Positions 31,812 through 42,311 of a DNA stretch of 64,000 nt are shown here, piece by piece. Both the position numbers and the translations under genes were made by a program. The DNA comes from Triangularia verruculosa (lineage: Eukaryota > Ascomycota > Sordariomycetes > Sordariales > Podosporaceae): contig MU863886.1 of assembly GCA_033296885.1 (NCBI GenBank), positions 352,983-416,982 on the forward strand. The letters run 5' to 3'. How positions within the stretch are numbered: the stretch's first letter is position 1; every line of letters starts with the position of its first letter. Below the pieces are notes generated by a model, which worked only from the letters and a program-made list of their open reading frames with translations, searched no databases and was not told where the DNA came from.

Positions 31812-32566
31812 TCATTCGAAAGGGCTCGAAGGTTCAGGGGCCGTATATCCTCGGGCGATGAGCCATGGAGCCAGCTTTCTTTCCATCCTGGAGAACTGCA
31901 TATGCTATTAGAACTGCTGTCAAATGCCGGTGTTGCTTCACAAACCTACCACGCTCTTCTCGGACAAAGGTACAACACCCTCCTTGACCCAGATCCCCCA
32001 ACCGCCCATCATGTTGGCCAACATGATATCGGTCGACAAGCGGTCTCCAACAACGGCAATCTGGCTGGGGCTGGTGACGCCAGTCTCGGGATGCTTGCGG
32101 AAATAAGACATGATCTCATCGCCACATCCCGGCTTCTTGGTCCGGTGTGGGAGGACAGTGACACCGGTGGCCTTCTCGACAGCAGCCGCGAGTCTCCCGT
32201 CACGATCATAACTCTGGGCTCCAGATGTGTTGGACACGATCAGGAGTCGGCGACCAGGGTAGGCAGCTCGCAAAGCTTCAAAACGTTGCTTTCAAGATGT
32301 TAACATTCATTTAAAGTGGAGGTTGGAGAGATGGGTGTTACTCTGTACTGTTCGTAGACCTCATTCTGTTCAGGGTAGGCAAAACAGTCATCCTTGTCCA
32401 ACACCACAGCCTTGATATCGACCTTTTTTCTCTCTGCACCAACGAACGCCTTGTCGAGAGGTATTGGCAGGTCCGCGAAAGTAGCCACCGTTGCCTGGGG
32501 AAGACATAATGATGGCTTTGCCAGCAGCTTGAAGATGTTTAGTGAGGCAGATAGATTGAGATTCAT
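31812..32566 (-). CDS. GEP4: Mitochondrial phosphatidylglycerophosphatase (HAD family)
   Basis: Three exons on the minus strand (32566-32342, 32288-31950, 31895-31812), 215 aa. Introns have donors GTAACA and GTAGGT and acceptors GAAAG and TGCAG. It dephosphorylates phosphatidylglycerophosphate to phosphatidylglycerol in cardiolipin synthesis at the mitochondrial inner membrane (family knowledge). Evidence: the HAD motif I AVVLDKDDCFAYP near residue 55, with the two Asp of DxD; motif II LLIVSNTSGA near residue 92; the Lys of HRTKKPGC near 127; and motif III VVGDRLSTDIMLAN near 153. The last exon supplies the usual C-terminus (FSRMERKLAPWLIARGYTAP). Length matches fungal Gep4. Divergent from ORC2 with 230 bp between the two ATGs. 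Confidence 0.93.
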
Positions 32567-32796
32567 TTTGACAATATGTCGAGAGGGCGGCGGTTCTTAG
32601 GAATTACAGCAGATACGTCACTGGAGGTCAGTGCAAAAGACCCCTGATCAAGGGAGGTTGCAGAGGGGAGCTCGGGCCACATCAAAAAGTCTGGGGACCA
32701 TCGCGTCAATTGAGCCCTGGAGCGCGTCTCCCATTAAACCAACCCCAAAGATCGCCATTACTTGCAGGGCGCCAAAACCGACACCCGGAAACGAAA
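32567..32796. promoter_or_regulatory. GEP4/ORC2 divergent promoter
   Basis: 230 bp between the start codons of two oppositely oriented genes, so the promoter must be compact or shared. No TATA box seen; GC-balanced. Confidence 0.5.
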
Positions 32797-34469
32797 ATGC
32801 CCCCAAAGAAGGCTACAAATCATAAACCACCAGTGCGGCAGTCGCGGAAACGTCAATCGCCTTCTGATCCATATGAGATTCCAGAAGAGGACGACAACCA
32901 GGCACCAAAACGACGGCGCCTTGCGAAGCCAGACCCTGAAAATGAACAAGAGCCCACAAACGATGCGGCCGTCAGTACACCCTCGGCCTCAAGGCTGAAG
33001 AAAACAGTAGCAACACCGATAAAACTCAATGGCCTTAACGGGGTAGACACACCGAGCAGGAAGAACAACGCAGACAGATCTGCCAGGCGCAAGAGTGCCA
33101 GGGCTCTCGTGGACCGTGTAATAAGCGGCGCCATCAGCGACGACGAAGCCGAGGATGGAGACATAGCAAGGGAGATCTACGAATCAAGCGAAGACGAAGA
33201 AGACGACGACGAGGAAGAGAACCAAAACGGAGAGACCGAACCAACAACCCCCTCAAAATCCGCCCCTGGCCGAAAGCGCAAAGCTACCACTTCAACCAGA
33301 GCTCGAAAACGGTCCCCAACACCTCCGCGCGATCTCCCCCCTCACGAACAATATTTCTACCAAAACAAACCCGGTCTCTCCAAAACATCCAACAACACCC
33401 TCTCCTCGCTCCAACTCCTCACCCACGACGAATACTTCTCCCTCCTCCGTGATCTCGCCCCAAAGAACCCTCACAAACCCGACATCTCCCACCTCCAATC
33501 CCTCCACGCTACTTCCTTTCCCCAATGGGCATTCGAATTATCGCAAGGCTTCTCAACCTGCCTCTACGGCTACGGCTCCAAACGCCATCTCCTCCACCAA
33601 TTCGCCACCTACCTCTCCTCCAACCCCCCTTGCTCCCCCACCCAGACCAACAAAATCGTCATCGTGAACGGGTACACCCCCTCCTTCACCACCCGTGAAC
33701 TCCTCTCCGTCCTTTCCTCAGCAATCTCCTCCCCACCGTGCACCTCCCTCCCACCCCTCCTATCCTACCTCAGCTCCCGCCCCAAAACTACCCTAACCGT
33801 CCTCCTCAACTCCATCACCTCCCCCCCCCTCCGCAAATCCCCCTTCCAATCCCTCCTCTCCACCCTCGCCTCCCACCCCCAAGTCTATTTCTGCTGCACA
33901 TCTGACACCCCCGACTTCGGTCTCCTATGGGACTCGGCCCAATCAACCTCCTTCCAGTTCCTCTTCCACGACTGCACCACCTTTGCCCCCTTCTCCCCCT
34001 CCGAGCTCGAAGTCGTCGACTCGGTCCACGAGCTCCTCGGCCGCAAGACACGACGCGCAGGCGGCAAGGAAGGCGTAGCTTTCGTGCTGAGGTCCCTTCC
34101 AGAAAACGCAAAGTCCTTGTTTAGACTGCTGGTGGGAGAGGTGCTCTGTGCAGATGGTGGTGACCAGCAAGGGGCGGCGGCGGAGGAGGAGGAGGTGGCG
34201 GTCGAGTACAGGATGGTCTACAACCGGGCCGTCGAGGAGTTCATCTGCAGCAGCGAGATGGCTTTTAGGACGTTGCTGAAGGAGTATGTTCTTTTTTTTT
34301 CTTTTTTTCTCCCAATTATTGAAGCAAAAGTGCTAACAAAACATTGTGTTGTAGATTCCACGATCATCAAATCATCACCAGCCACAAGGACGCGCTGGGG
34401 ACGGAGCTTCTGAGTCTGCCGTTTAGGAAGGAGGAGCTGGAGGGTATTCTGGAGGAGTTGACGACTTGA
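32797..34469 (+). CDS. ORC2: Origin recognition complex subunit 2
   Basis: Two exons (32797-34283 and 34355-34469), 533 aa. The intron has a GTATGT donor, a GCTAAC branch word and a TTGTAG acceptor. ORC2 is part of the six-subunit complex that marks replication origins. Residues 1-190 are disordered and basic/acidic, with several nuclear-localisation-like clusters. The ORC2 core begins with the Tyr/Phe motif EQYFYQNKPG near 196, then FPQWAFELSQGFSTCLYGYG-type and KRHLLHQFATYL segments near 255, NGYTPSF near 295, and VYFCCTSDTPDFGLLWDS near 370. The second exon gives the typical C-terminus FHDHQIITSHKDALGTELL. The ATG at 32797 has an AAAATG context; a longer in-frame upstream extension has no ATG. 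Third positions are strongly C-biased in the middle, as expected for a conserved gene. Confidence 0.93.
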
Positions 34470-35859
34470 CCTTTTGGTTTGTTTTTAACCTCTACCATGG
34501 CATGCATGTATCGAATAAAGGGGGGTCGGATTAGAAGAGGATAACTTGGACGCCAGGGAACATGTTGAGAAGAAAAGCATGCTGGTATATACCCATTTAG
34601 AGTACGCGAAACGAAAGCTGAAGTACCACATCACAAATGTCTTCATCTATCATGTTACTAACTGAAGGTCGGTTGATGAAATGTTTACATAGGTATTCAG
34701 TTCATCAGCGTGTAAAAGTCAACATGTCAAACACGAGATCAAGATCAAAAAGCGATATCATTTTCTGTCATGCAGCTCAACGCTAGAGCACAAGAGCTAT
34801 GCTCAATTTTCATACCACATCTATCGATGCCCATCGCATCATTAAACACCAGTATCATCATGAAACAGCATATCACAATCACCCATCTCAAGGTAGCCAC
34901 TGTTTTTAACAAACACGGATTTAATTTAGACTCCATTATACATAGACGATTTGTCTTGTCTCGAGCCTCCGAGCTGGAACAGCTGCCACTGTCCGAGTAG
35001 AATTCAGATTTGTGCCAATCCCCCTTTTAGCCTCCCGCAAAATCCCAGACGTTCCTTGCGCACAATGTCCATCTGCGCTGCGTGCCTGATTGTATTTTTT
35101 GCGACCGGCCATGCCAGTGCCAAATGCTCCGAATAGAGAGAGCCACAAGCATTCCTTGAGCCCCCCATCCGTCTTCAGAGTTCCATCTTCAAAGGGGTAT
35201 CAAATGCTCCATTAACCTGCTCCCAGCCCTTAAACTGCCGAATAAAATGGAATTCTAATCTTTGAAGGTCCCGTTTTTGTGTTGTTGTTGACCCCATCTC
35301 CTGTCGGTGCCGTTGCTGAAACCGACCAGAGAAGAAAGAACCGAGAAATCCACTTCTGTCTATGTGATGGTGGTCAAAGTGAAGAAATTAGAAAACAGAA
35401 AATCGAAAAGGCCAGCGGCTCCCATGCCCCCCATTTCTAATGTGAACTTCATGCTCCGCCCGGAAATGCAAGGCAAGAGCAGGAAAATGATGACTAGATT
35501 ACACCAGTCGAACCGAACCCGCACTTAAGCCGCATGTGGCACGTAGAATGCGTTGCCGGTCGTGAAGTCGACTTCGAATAATGCGGTCTAAAAGGGTATC
35601 AAATCGTCGAAAGTACGGTTCTGTGTCGAGTGGGCAAGCCCGATCTATCGTCAAACTCGAAAAAAAAACCATTGGAGTCGATCCCCTGCCGGGTTGCGAA
35701 AGAATGAAAGTCATGATCGCCGCATAACAGTTCCACGAATGTGCCAAACAATGAAAACAATAACAGAAATCCTGCAGAATCCTTGGTGAACGATGCAGTG
35801 CCGAAAACCAATGATATGATGTGGGTGTTGAGGTGTATTCTCGACGTGAGGTGGTATGT
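34470..35859. other. Intergenic stretch between convergent ORC2 and DED1
   Basis: 1.4 kb, AT-richer than neighbouring genes; expected to contain both 3' untranslated regions. DED1-type genes often have long 3' tails. No coding frame supported. Confidence 0.6.
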
Positions 35860-38023
35860 TTACCACCAGGACTGACCACCACCACCAGGGTTGCCGTAGC
35901 CGCCGCCGCCGCCGCCGCCGTAGCCACCACCACCACCGCCATAACCGCCGCCGCCGAAGCCTCCGCTGGGGGGAGCACCACCGAAACCACCACCGCCGCC
36001 GCCGAAGCCGCCGCCGCCGCCAGAGCTGTGACCGCCGAAGCCACCACCGCCATAGCTGCCACCGCCGCCGCCGCCGAAACCACCACCACCACCCTTGCGG
36101 AAATCGGTGTTGCCGCCACGGCCACGACCGCGACCGCCACCACCACGGCCACCACGACCGCCACCACCGAAGGAAGACTCACGAGCGATGGTCTCGAGGA
36201 AGCCGGGAACCTCCTGGTTGGCCTCCTTGAGAAGCTCGAGGAGCTCGCGGACGACACCACGGTTGCCACGGTTGAAGAAGGCAGTAGCAATACCAGTGTT
36301 GCCAGCACGGCCGGTACGACCGATACGATGGACGTAATCATCAATGTCGGTGGGGAGATCGTAGTTGATGACGTGGGTGACGTTGGGAATATCCAGACCA
36401 CGAGCCGCAACAGCAGTGGCAACCAGAATAGGGCACTTTCCATTGCGGAACAGCTCGAGGGCACGTTCACGCTCACGCTGGGTGCGGTCACCGTGAATGG
36501 AGGTGGCGGGAAAGTTTTGGTTGATCAAGAAGTCCGAAAGGGAGTCGGCCATGCGCTTGGTCTCAACAAAGATAAGAGTGAGACCGCCGGCATGGGTGTG
36601 GAGAATGTCAAGAAGGACGGAGCGCTTGTCGACATCCTCAACGTACTCGACCTTTTGGGTAATGTTCTCAGAAGTGGAACCAACACGACCGACGGACAAG
36701 AAGACGTAGTCGTTCAAGAAGTCCTGGGCGAGCATCTGAATGTCGCGGGGGAAGGTAGCCGAGAACATGAGGGTTTGACGCTGACCAGTAGGCGGCATGT
36801 CCTCACCCTGGACGATGCGACGAATTTGGGGCTCGAAACCCATGTCAAGCATGCGGTCAGCCTCATCGAGAACAAGGTACTTGATGTTGCAGAGAGAGAT
36901 GCGACCACGCTCTATGAGATCGACCAATCTGCCGGGGGTGGCAACAAGAAGATCGCAGCCGCGCTCAATCTGGCGGAGCTGGGAGCCAATATCGGCACCA
37001 CCGTAGACAACGCAAGGGCGGACCCACGAACGGTAGGCGAACTTGCGGGATTCATCGTAGATCTGAGAGACCAACTCACGGGTGGGAGCCAAGATAAGGG
37101 CAGTGGGGTAGGCCTTGCGTTGACGGTAACCACCACCGCCGGCAGTGGCGGGAACGGGGGAGGGACCCTGAGTGAAGGACTGATGAAGGATGGGGAACAA
37201 GAAACCACCAGTCTTGCCAGAACCTGTCTGGGCGCAAGCCATCAAATCACGACCACCAATAACGATGGGGATCGAGTACTTCTGGACAGGGGTGGGGATC
37301 TTGTAGCGAGCGTGCTCGATGTTGGTCAGGAGGTGCTGGTCCAGAGGGGGATGAGAGAAGGTCAAGACGGGCTCAGGGACGTCATGGCCGGAAGGAGTAA
37401 CTGGAATGTCGTCGTACTTCTCGAAGTTGATACCGGTGTGCTGCTTGCTCGGGTCATCGGCAGTGCCGAAGAGCTCACGCTCAAGACGTGGGTCGGGGTT
37501 GCCAATGATATGCTGGCCGTCAGCCCAGCGACCTTCGCCGCGACCGACAGGGCCACCTCCACCGCCACCGCCACCGCTCATGTTACCACCGCCAACGTTG
37601 GAGCGTCCATAAGCGTTGCGGTTGAAGCCACTCTGACGGTTGCCCCAGGACTGCTGCTGAGGAGCAGAGTCGAAAGTGGCGGCGCCGCCAGGAGTAGGGC
37701 CGAAGTTGCTGTTAGCACGAGCATCGAAGCTTTGGTTACTGCGAAAATCATGTTAGTACTGATTGTTTGAAAAAGTCGATCAGACGAGCAACAAGGGATA
37801 TCGAGAGAGCTTACCCAGCCCAGGCACTGTTGTTGAGCCCGTTCATAGCACCAGGAGCAGGTCCGTTGTTCATGGGAGGAGCGGGGTCATTAGCCCCGAT
37901 CTTGCCGCGAAGGTGAGGAGGAATGTAGGAGCGACCGCCAGGGTGCTGACCGGCGAGCTGGGCCGCCGCGGGAGCCTGATCGAGGGACAGGTTGCCCATA
38001 CCACCGCTGAGTTGATCCGCCAT
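35860..38023 (-). CDS. DED1: ATP-dependent RNA helicase DED1 (DEAD-box, translation initiation)
   Basis: Two exons on the minus strand (38023-37815 and 37738-35860), 695 aa; intron GTAAGC to TTCGCAG. A cytoplasmic helicase that unwinds mRNA leaders for scanning ribosomes. N-terminus: SYIPPHLRGK near residue 33, then a Gly/Gln/Ser-rich stretch. Helicase core motifs in order: PTPVQKYSIP (Q motif), AQTGSGKT (Walker A), PTRELVSQI, LDEAD (DEAD), FSATFPR (motif III), ATAVAARGLDIP (V), HRIGRTGR (VI). The C-terminal 110 residues are Gly-rich with RGG and GGGG repeats, ending GQSWW, the usual Ded1/DDX3 end. Coding GC bias leaves a long open frame on the opposite strand, which is not a gene. Length fits Pezizomycotina Ded1. 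Confidence 0.96.
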
Positions 38024-39828
38024 GATTGCAGAGATTATTGCAGTCGGTTGACGAGTTAAAAAGTCGGGATTATTGTGGCTGCTCGGATTGGCAGTCTCAG
38101 ACGAACGCGATTGTTCAAATGAGAGTGATGAAGAAATCAAAGTCGTAACGACAACGGAATCGAGAGAATGCTGGGAAGTCGAAAGGAACCGCGAAATTAA
38201 GTGGCTTCCTTGCAACTGGAGTTGTAGTTTTCTTTCTTGGGGTTAAGAGTCGGAGTTGCCTCGCGCGCCTCGTAACAACTGGGGGAAGGTAGTATTACGA
38301 AGAGGGAGCGTGTCTGCCTCCTGCGATCCTTTCAAAGAACCTGAAAAAACAGATCCTTAAAAAGGGAAAAAAGGAAAGACAATTCCAAAGGGAAAAGCAG
38401 TGGGATGAGAGATGCGGATGGATTAGAAAAATCCGAGAGTGGTGGGGGGAGGAAGAGGGTAAGATTTTTTCAGGAGAGGAGAAAAGGTGAGGGACCCGAG
38501 AAAGAAAAGAGTTTTGGATTCTTGTGTTGGACCCACTTGTGCCACCCACTCTTGCGCCCACTTCGCCCACTCCCGGAGACCCCTGCCCACTCAGCGCCTT
38601 CCCTTCTGCCAGTTAGCGAATTGCTAAGCAAAATGTTTGGTGGGGCAAGACGATCCTAGGCCGACCATGTCTTGCTATTTTCCTCAAGTGAGCCAACAGT
38701 TAGGTCGCTACTTGTGTTTGAGTGGCAACATACGTCACATGGAGGGTTCCGGCTTAAGGCGGGTGGCTGCCAATCCCTCTTGTCTTGCGCGCAGATTTCA
38801 ATTTTCTACAGTAAAACAGTACAGTCTGTTCTCCCGCCGCAGGAGCCCCCCGTACCCCCTCCATTATCAGATGATGCCAGGAAGGATGCTGGACATGCTC
38901 AGTGGCTGTTTGGCCTCCTCTGAGAAGAGTCAGACGCCAAACATGCCTCCATCGCTCCCCTTTCAACGCAGGAACCCGCGGCCGGCCACTTTGTCTCTTG
39001 AGTCAGTTGGAAGTGTCTGGCACGGAACCGACCAAACAATTAGATCACTGCCAACCGCCAGGTTGGGAGGAAGGGGGGAGTCTGCTCCTCGTGCTCCTGT
39101 ACACTAACAGAGGGCTACGAAGGGTGACTTGGGGAGATTCGTGCAACTCGGGCTCACCGCCTCACTAGAAAAGGTCGCAGGCGTCTTTGAACGCGGGGAA
39201 AGTGCTGCAGATGGGCTTGTGCGTGGTTTCCGACTATGTTGGATTGGCTCCTCACCCTTTCACCGCCCTATCGGCCGGAAATGGTGCCAAACCAAGTCTG
39301 CAGCGTGTCAAACCATCTGGTATGGTTGGATGTGCCCCCACTCTGCTTGTCTGTGTTTGCGCGGTCTGATGATGACAGCCGGGAGACTGTGGGAATTGGA
39401 GCCTTCCCTTGGCTCTCCACCCGCCCAGTCAGAAATTCTGTTTCAACCCTTGATTCGAAAATCGCAAGGCTCGTAGCCTATTGAAGCACACTCCTCACGG
39501 GCGGTATCGCAGACAAGGCCGACAGAATGAAGGTCTGTTGTGTAAACCGCTTTGTACTCGACCTCGAGCTTGTGACTGTCAGACTACGCACAACAGCCAA
39601 GTAAGCTTCAGTATGATCGACCCCCGAATATGCCCCGGATGTAACCAATTTACCAGCCAGGGGCCCAACCTGAGGCGCCAGAAGCAACATAAAGACATGC
39701 ACGACAATTGTCTTGTGGAATATGGCAAGCCCAATGCCGTAAAGACATGATCCTAGAAATCCCATTGACTGCATGCCAGATATTATACACCGAAACCCCG
39801 CAGGAGACTCCAAACACAACCCAGAAAA
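38024..39828. other. Intergenic stretch upstream of DED1
   Basis: 1.8 kb between the DED1 start and the end of the proteasome gene, both on the minus strand. The first 600 bp are purine-rich on the plus strand (pyrimidine-rich leader of DED1). Several overlapping frames at 38637-39484 on the plus strand are open but begin at non-ATG codons or compete with each other; none looks conserved. Confidence 0.5.
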
Positions 39829-40614
39829 TCAAGCAGCCTTTACCACCTTATCGTCGTCGAACTGGATATCGACAACTCCGTCCTTGGTCACTGCCTTGAC
39901 CGTCATACCCTTGAAGTCTATCGGTAGTCTCCTCTTGAGCTCGTCGGTGCACAATGTGAGGAGCTTGATGCCCTGGCCCAGTGTGATGTCGGGGTGGTGG
40001 TGTTTGTCCAGAATGGAGAGGCAGTAATATCTGTAGTACACGGTTAGAGTCAGCATGTAATGACCAAATCTTGCTTTCAGTCCCAACCTACTGAGCATAG
40101 CCGTGGGCGGCATATGGTACGGGGGCGAGCGACGCAAGGTAGTCAAGCCAATAGAGGCTGGATTTGTGTGTGATTGGGTCAACGCCGCCCAGCAAGAGGT
40201 TGACATTGTATGGGTTCCTTGATCGAAGACTGGTCGCAAGTTCACCGCGGACGAAGTGGGCAAGGGCTGATGGGGAAAGATTGCTCTCGTTGCGCATCGA
40301 GTAGAGCTGGGCGTTGGCTTGGATATAATCGGCAAACTGGACTGTGGGGTAGCAGTTAGTTTGCTGAACAGTGACGGAACTTCCATGCTGTATGCACTAA
40401 CCGGTATCACCAGCCTCTCCGGAGTATGCCATCAGTGTGTGCTTGTTCAGCTGTCTTGTCTTGTCGTCGGACACCTTGAGGATGGTAGCTCCACGCATGG
40501 CCGCCTTGGACGCGGCGATCAGCGTAAAGTCCTTGCCAGTAATGCCCAGTAGAACCTCCCTAGAAAGTGTCAATGAAGGGCCTAGTCAATAACAGAGGTT
40601 AGGGCGACGAACAT
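39829..40614 (-). CDS. PRE1: Proteasome subunit beta type-4 (Pre1/PSMB2)
   Basis: Four exons on the minus strand: AT of the start codon at 40614-40613, then 40559-40402, 40341-40092 and 40030-39829; 203 aa. The first intron (donor GTTCGT, acceptor TTCTAG) splits the ATG between T and G, giving the family start MEVLLGITGKDF. Other introns are GTTAGT to CCACAG and GTAGGT to CTACAG. Conserved blocks: AASKAAMRGATILKVSDDK, MAYSGEAGDTVQFADYIQAN, LLGGVDPITHKSSLYWLDYL, AAHGYAQYYCLSILDKHHHP. Beta-4 is a non-catalytic subunit of the 20S core inner ring; accordingly there is no propeptide or N-terminal Thr. Yeast Pre1 is 198 aa. Divergent from the DUF2011-like gene. Confidence 0.92.
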
Positions 40615-40982
40615 TTTGTCTAGGTGGTGTTCTGAATTTGAGTATGTCGTGTGTTGGTCAGGATGTTGAGCTTCGAAGGTTGCTTGGTGGTGATGCTGGT
40701 GGTTATGGATGGAGCTGGCTGATGGCGGGCTGGAGCTAGGCAGGCAGGAACACGCACCTTGGGAGTTGGAATTGCGGGGCACCTTCATTCAGCCTTCCAT
40801 GTGGAAGCACTGACCACCCATCGCTCATCAATTTTTTGAGCTCTCTGATTTTGAATATCTCACAAGTTCATACAGTTAATTGTAACGCTCACAGTCAACT
40901 TATCTAGTTCCTGCATCATTGACAAGCCTGGATTTTGAATCAATCTAATCATAACTGCCACTGATTTCATCCCTAGCCGAAG
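40615..40982. promoter_or_regulatory. PRE1/DUF2011-like divergent promoter
   Basis: 368 bp between oppositely oriented starts. The proteasome leader must lie here because its first coding exon is only two bases. I did not find a clear Rpn4-type PACE element. Confidence 0.4.
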
Positions 40983-41867
40983 ATGTTTGAGGTACCAGGT
41001 GCCAAACGGTAGGCTCACTCTCTCAGTCCACCTCTCATCATATTCTGACATGTTTCCTGTGTTAGAGTAAGAAGAGAAGACCTTTACTCGTCTTCTGATG
41101 AAGAGGATGTGCAAGACAATGGCGCCTCTCCACAAGATGCCGATATTCTCCGGCAAAAGCTCTCAAGCCTATTAGCCATCGACCTCGCTGCGCCGCCACC
41201 ACAAAATGCGACTGAGGTTGATGTCTCCATGGTTGACGCAGACCAAGAGCCAGCAAAACTACCGTCAGAAAATGAAGCGAATCAAGAAGAAGAAGAATTC
41301 GTATTCCGCCTTTTCTCATCAGCCCCAGTTCAGACAGTAGTGCTAGCGCCCAAAGACGACGAAGTCATTGCCTCAGCTGAGGACGTACCATTCAAGGAAC
41401 GGCCCATCAGCTATTACATCCAACAACCTCTTTCTCCAGAAGAACAAGAAAAAATACGACATTCCGCTCTGTCAGGTCAAGATGTTTTGGCATTATCAAA
41501 ACAACGAGCGTGGGGTCTAGAGGTGCCGTGGAGAGTGACCAAGATTGAAATTGTGTCCAACAAAAAGCCAGTGAAATCCACAGGTGGCGGCAAGGTTGTA
41601 GAAGAGGAAGACAAGAAAAAGAAGAGGCCAGGAAAGAAAACCAGGATCAAGCTGCGGATCAGGGAACAGAAGCGCAAGGAGGAAGAGGGCAAGAAACTTA
41701 CAAAAGAAGAGCATTTGAAGGAGAAGAAGAAGCGACTCAACAGGGAGAAGAAATTGAAGAGGAGACAAAAGGAAAAGGCGAAGAAGGCTGTGAATGGGAC
41801 TGCTGATGGGCAAGAGGGTGGCGGTGACAAGATGTCAGAAGACGAGGGAGGGAGTGGTGAAGAGTAA
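40983..41867 (+). CDS. DUF2011-like fungal nuclear protein
   Basis: Two exons (40983-41008 and 41066-41867), 275 aa. The first exon has only 26 nt; donor GTAGGC, branch word CTGAC and acceptor GTTAG join to rebuild MFEVPGAKRVRREDLYSS, the family's characteristic N-terminus. The middle has EEEFVFRLFSSAP (about residue 82) and the block ERPISYYIQQPLSPEEQEKI (about 117). The C-terminal 110 residues are a Lys/Arg/Glu helix with many KKK clusters, strongly suggesting nuclear or nucleolar location. The molecular function of the family is not established; the basic tail resembles ribosome-biogenesis factors (inference). It precedes RRP9 in the same orientation. Confidence 0.85.
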
Positions 41868-42311
41868 TAAGCAATAATGCTCTGAAATTCAATGAGACTT
41901 GAACCTCATCTACATTTCGCAACATTTCACCATATATGTAGCAGTGACATTGTTTGTCATTGTGTGCATTTCTCTGTCTCGCCCAGCTCCATTGAATCGT
42001 CTCTACCGAAATCAAACCTCAGATATGTTGATGGCCTCCCCAGAGCCGGGGGCCATGAGCCGCAGTTCCAGTGTCCCACAGCGGTGGGGGCCCCACCAGT
42101 GGCGGCCGGCATTTTCCTTCTCCGATCTTTTGGTCGCAAGGGATGCCAAGGCCTAACCGGGGTGTTTCTCCACAGCTGCAGGCGGCCAACTTTTTTTTTC
42201 CAACGACGGCTCAAGAAATTTTGAAGCTGCAGCATTCGGTTGGTGGGAAAAGGCTGTCAAACCGCCGACAACAGCGCCAAAAGCAGCATCACGACGGCGA
42301 CAATTGCCACC
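41868..42311. other. Intergenic stretch upstream of RRP9
   Basis: 444 bp. Contains the leader of RRP9 with a T9 tract (42189-42198) and a CACC context at the start codon. No gene seen. Confidence 0.6.

Noticed and set aside
35821..37770. 649-codon open frame on the plus strand opposite DED1
   Set aside because: It is the antisense shadow of a highly codon-biased gene; composition is Thr/Ala/Val repeats, with no domain, and the minus strand has every DEAD-box motif.
38637..39484. Several overlapping plus-strand frames upstream of DED1
   Set aside because: Three frames are open over the same DNA, none with a convincing ATG, splice sites or conserved composition.
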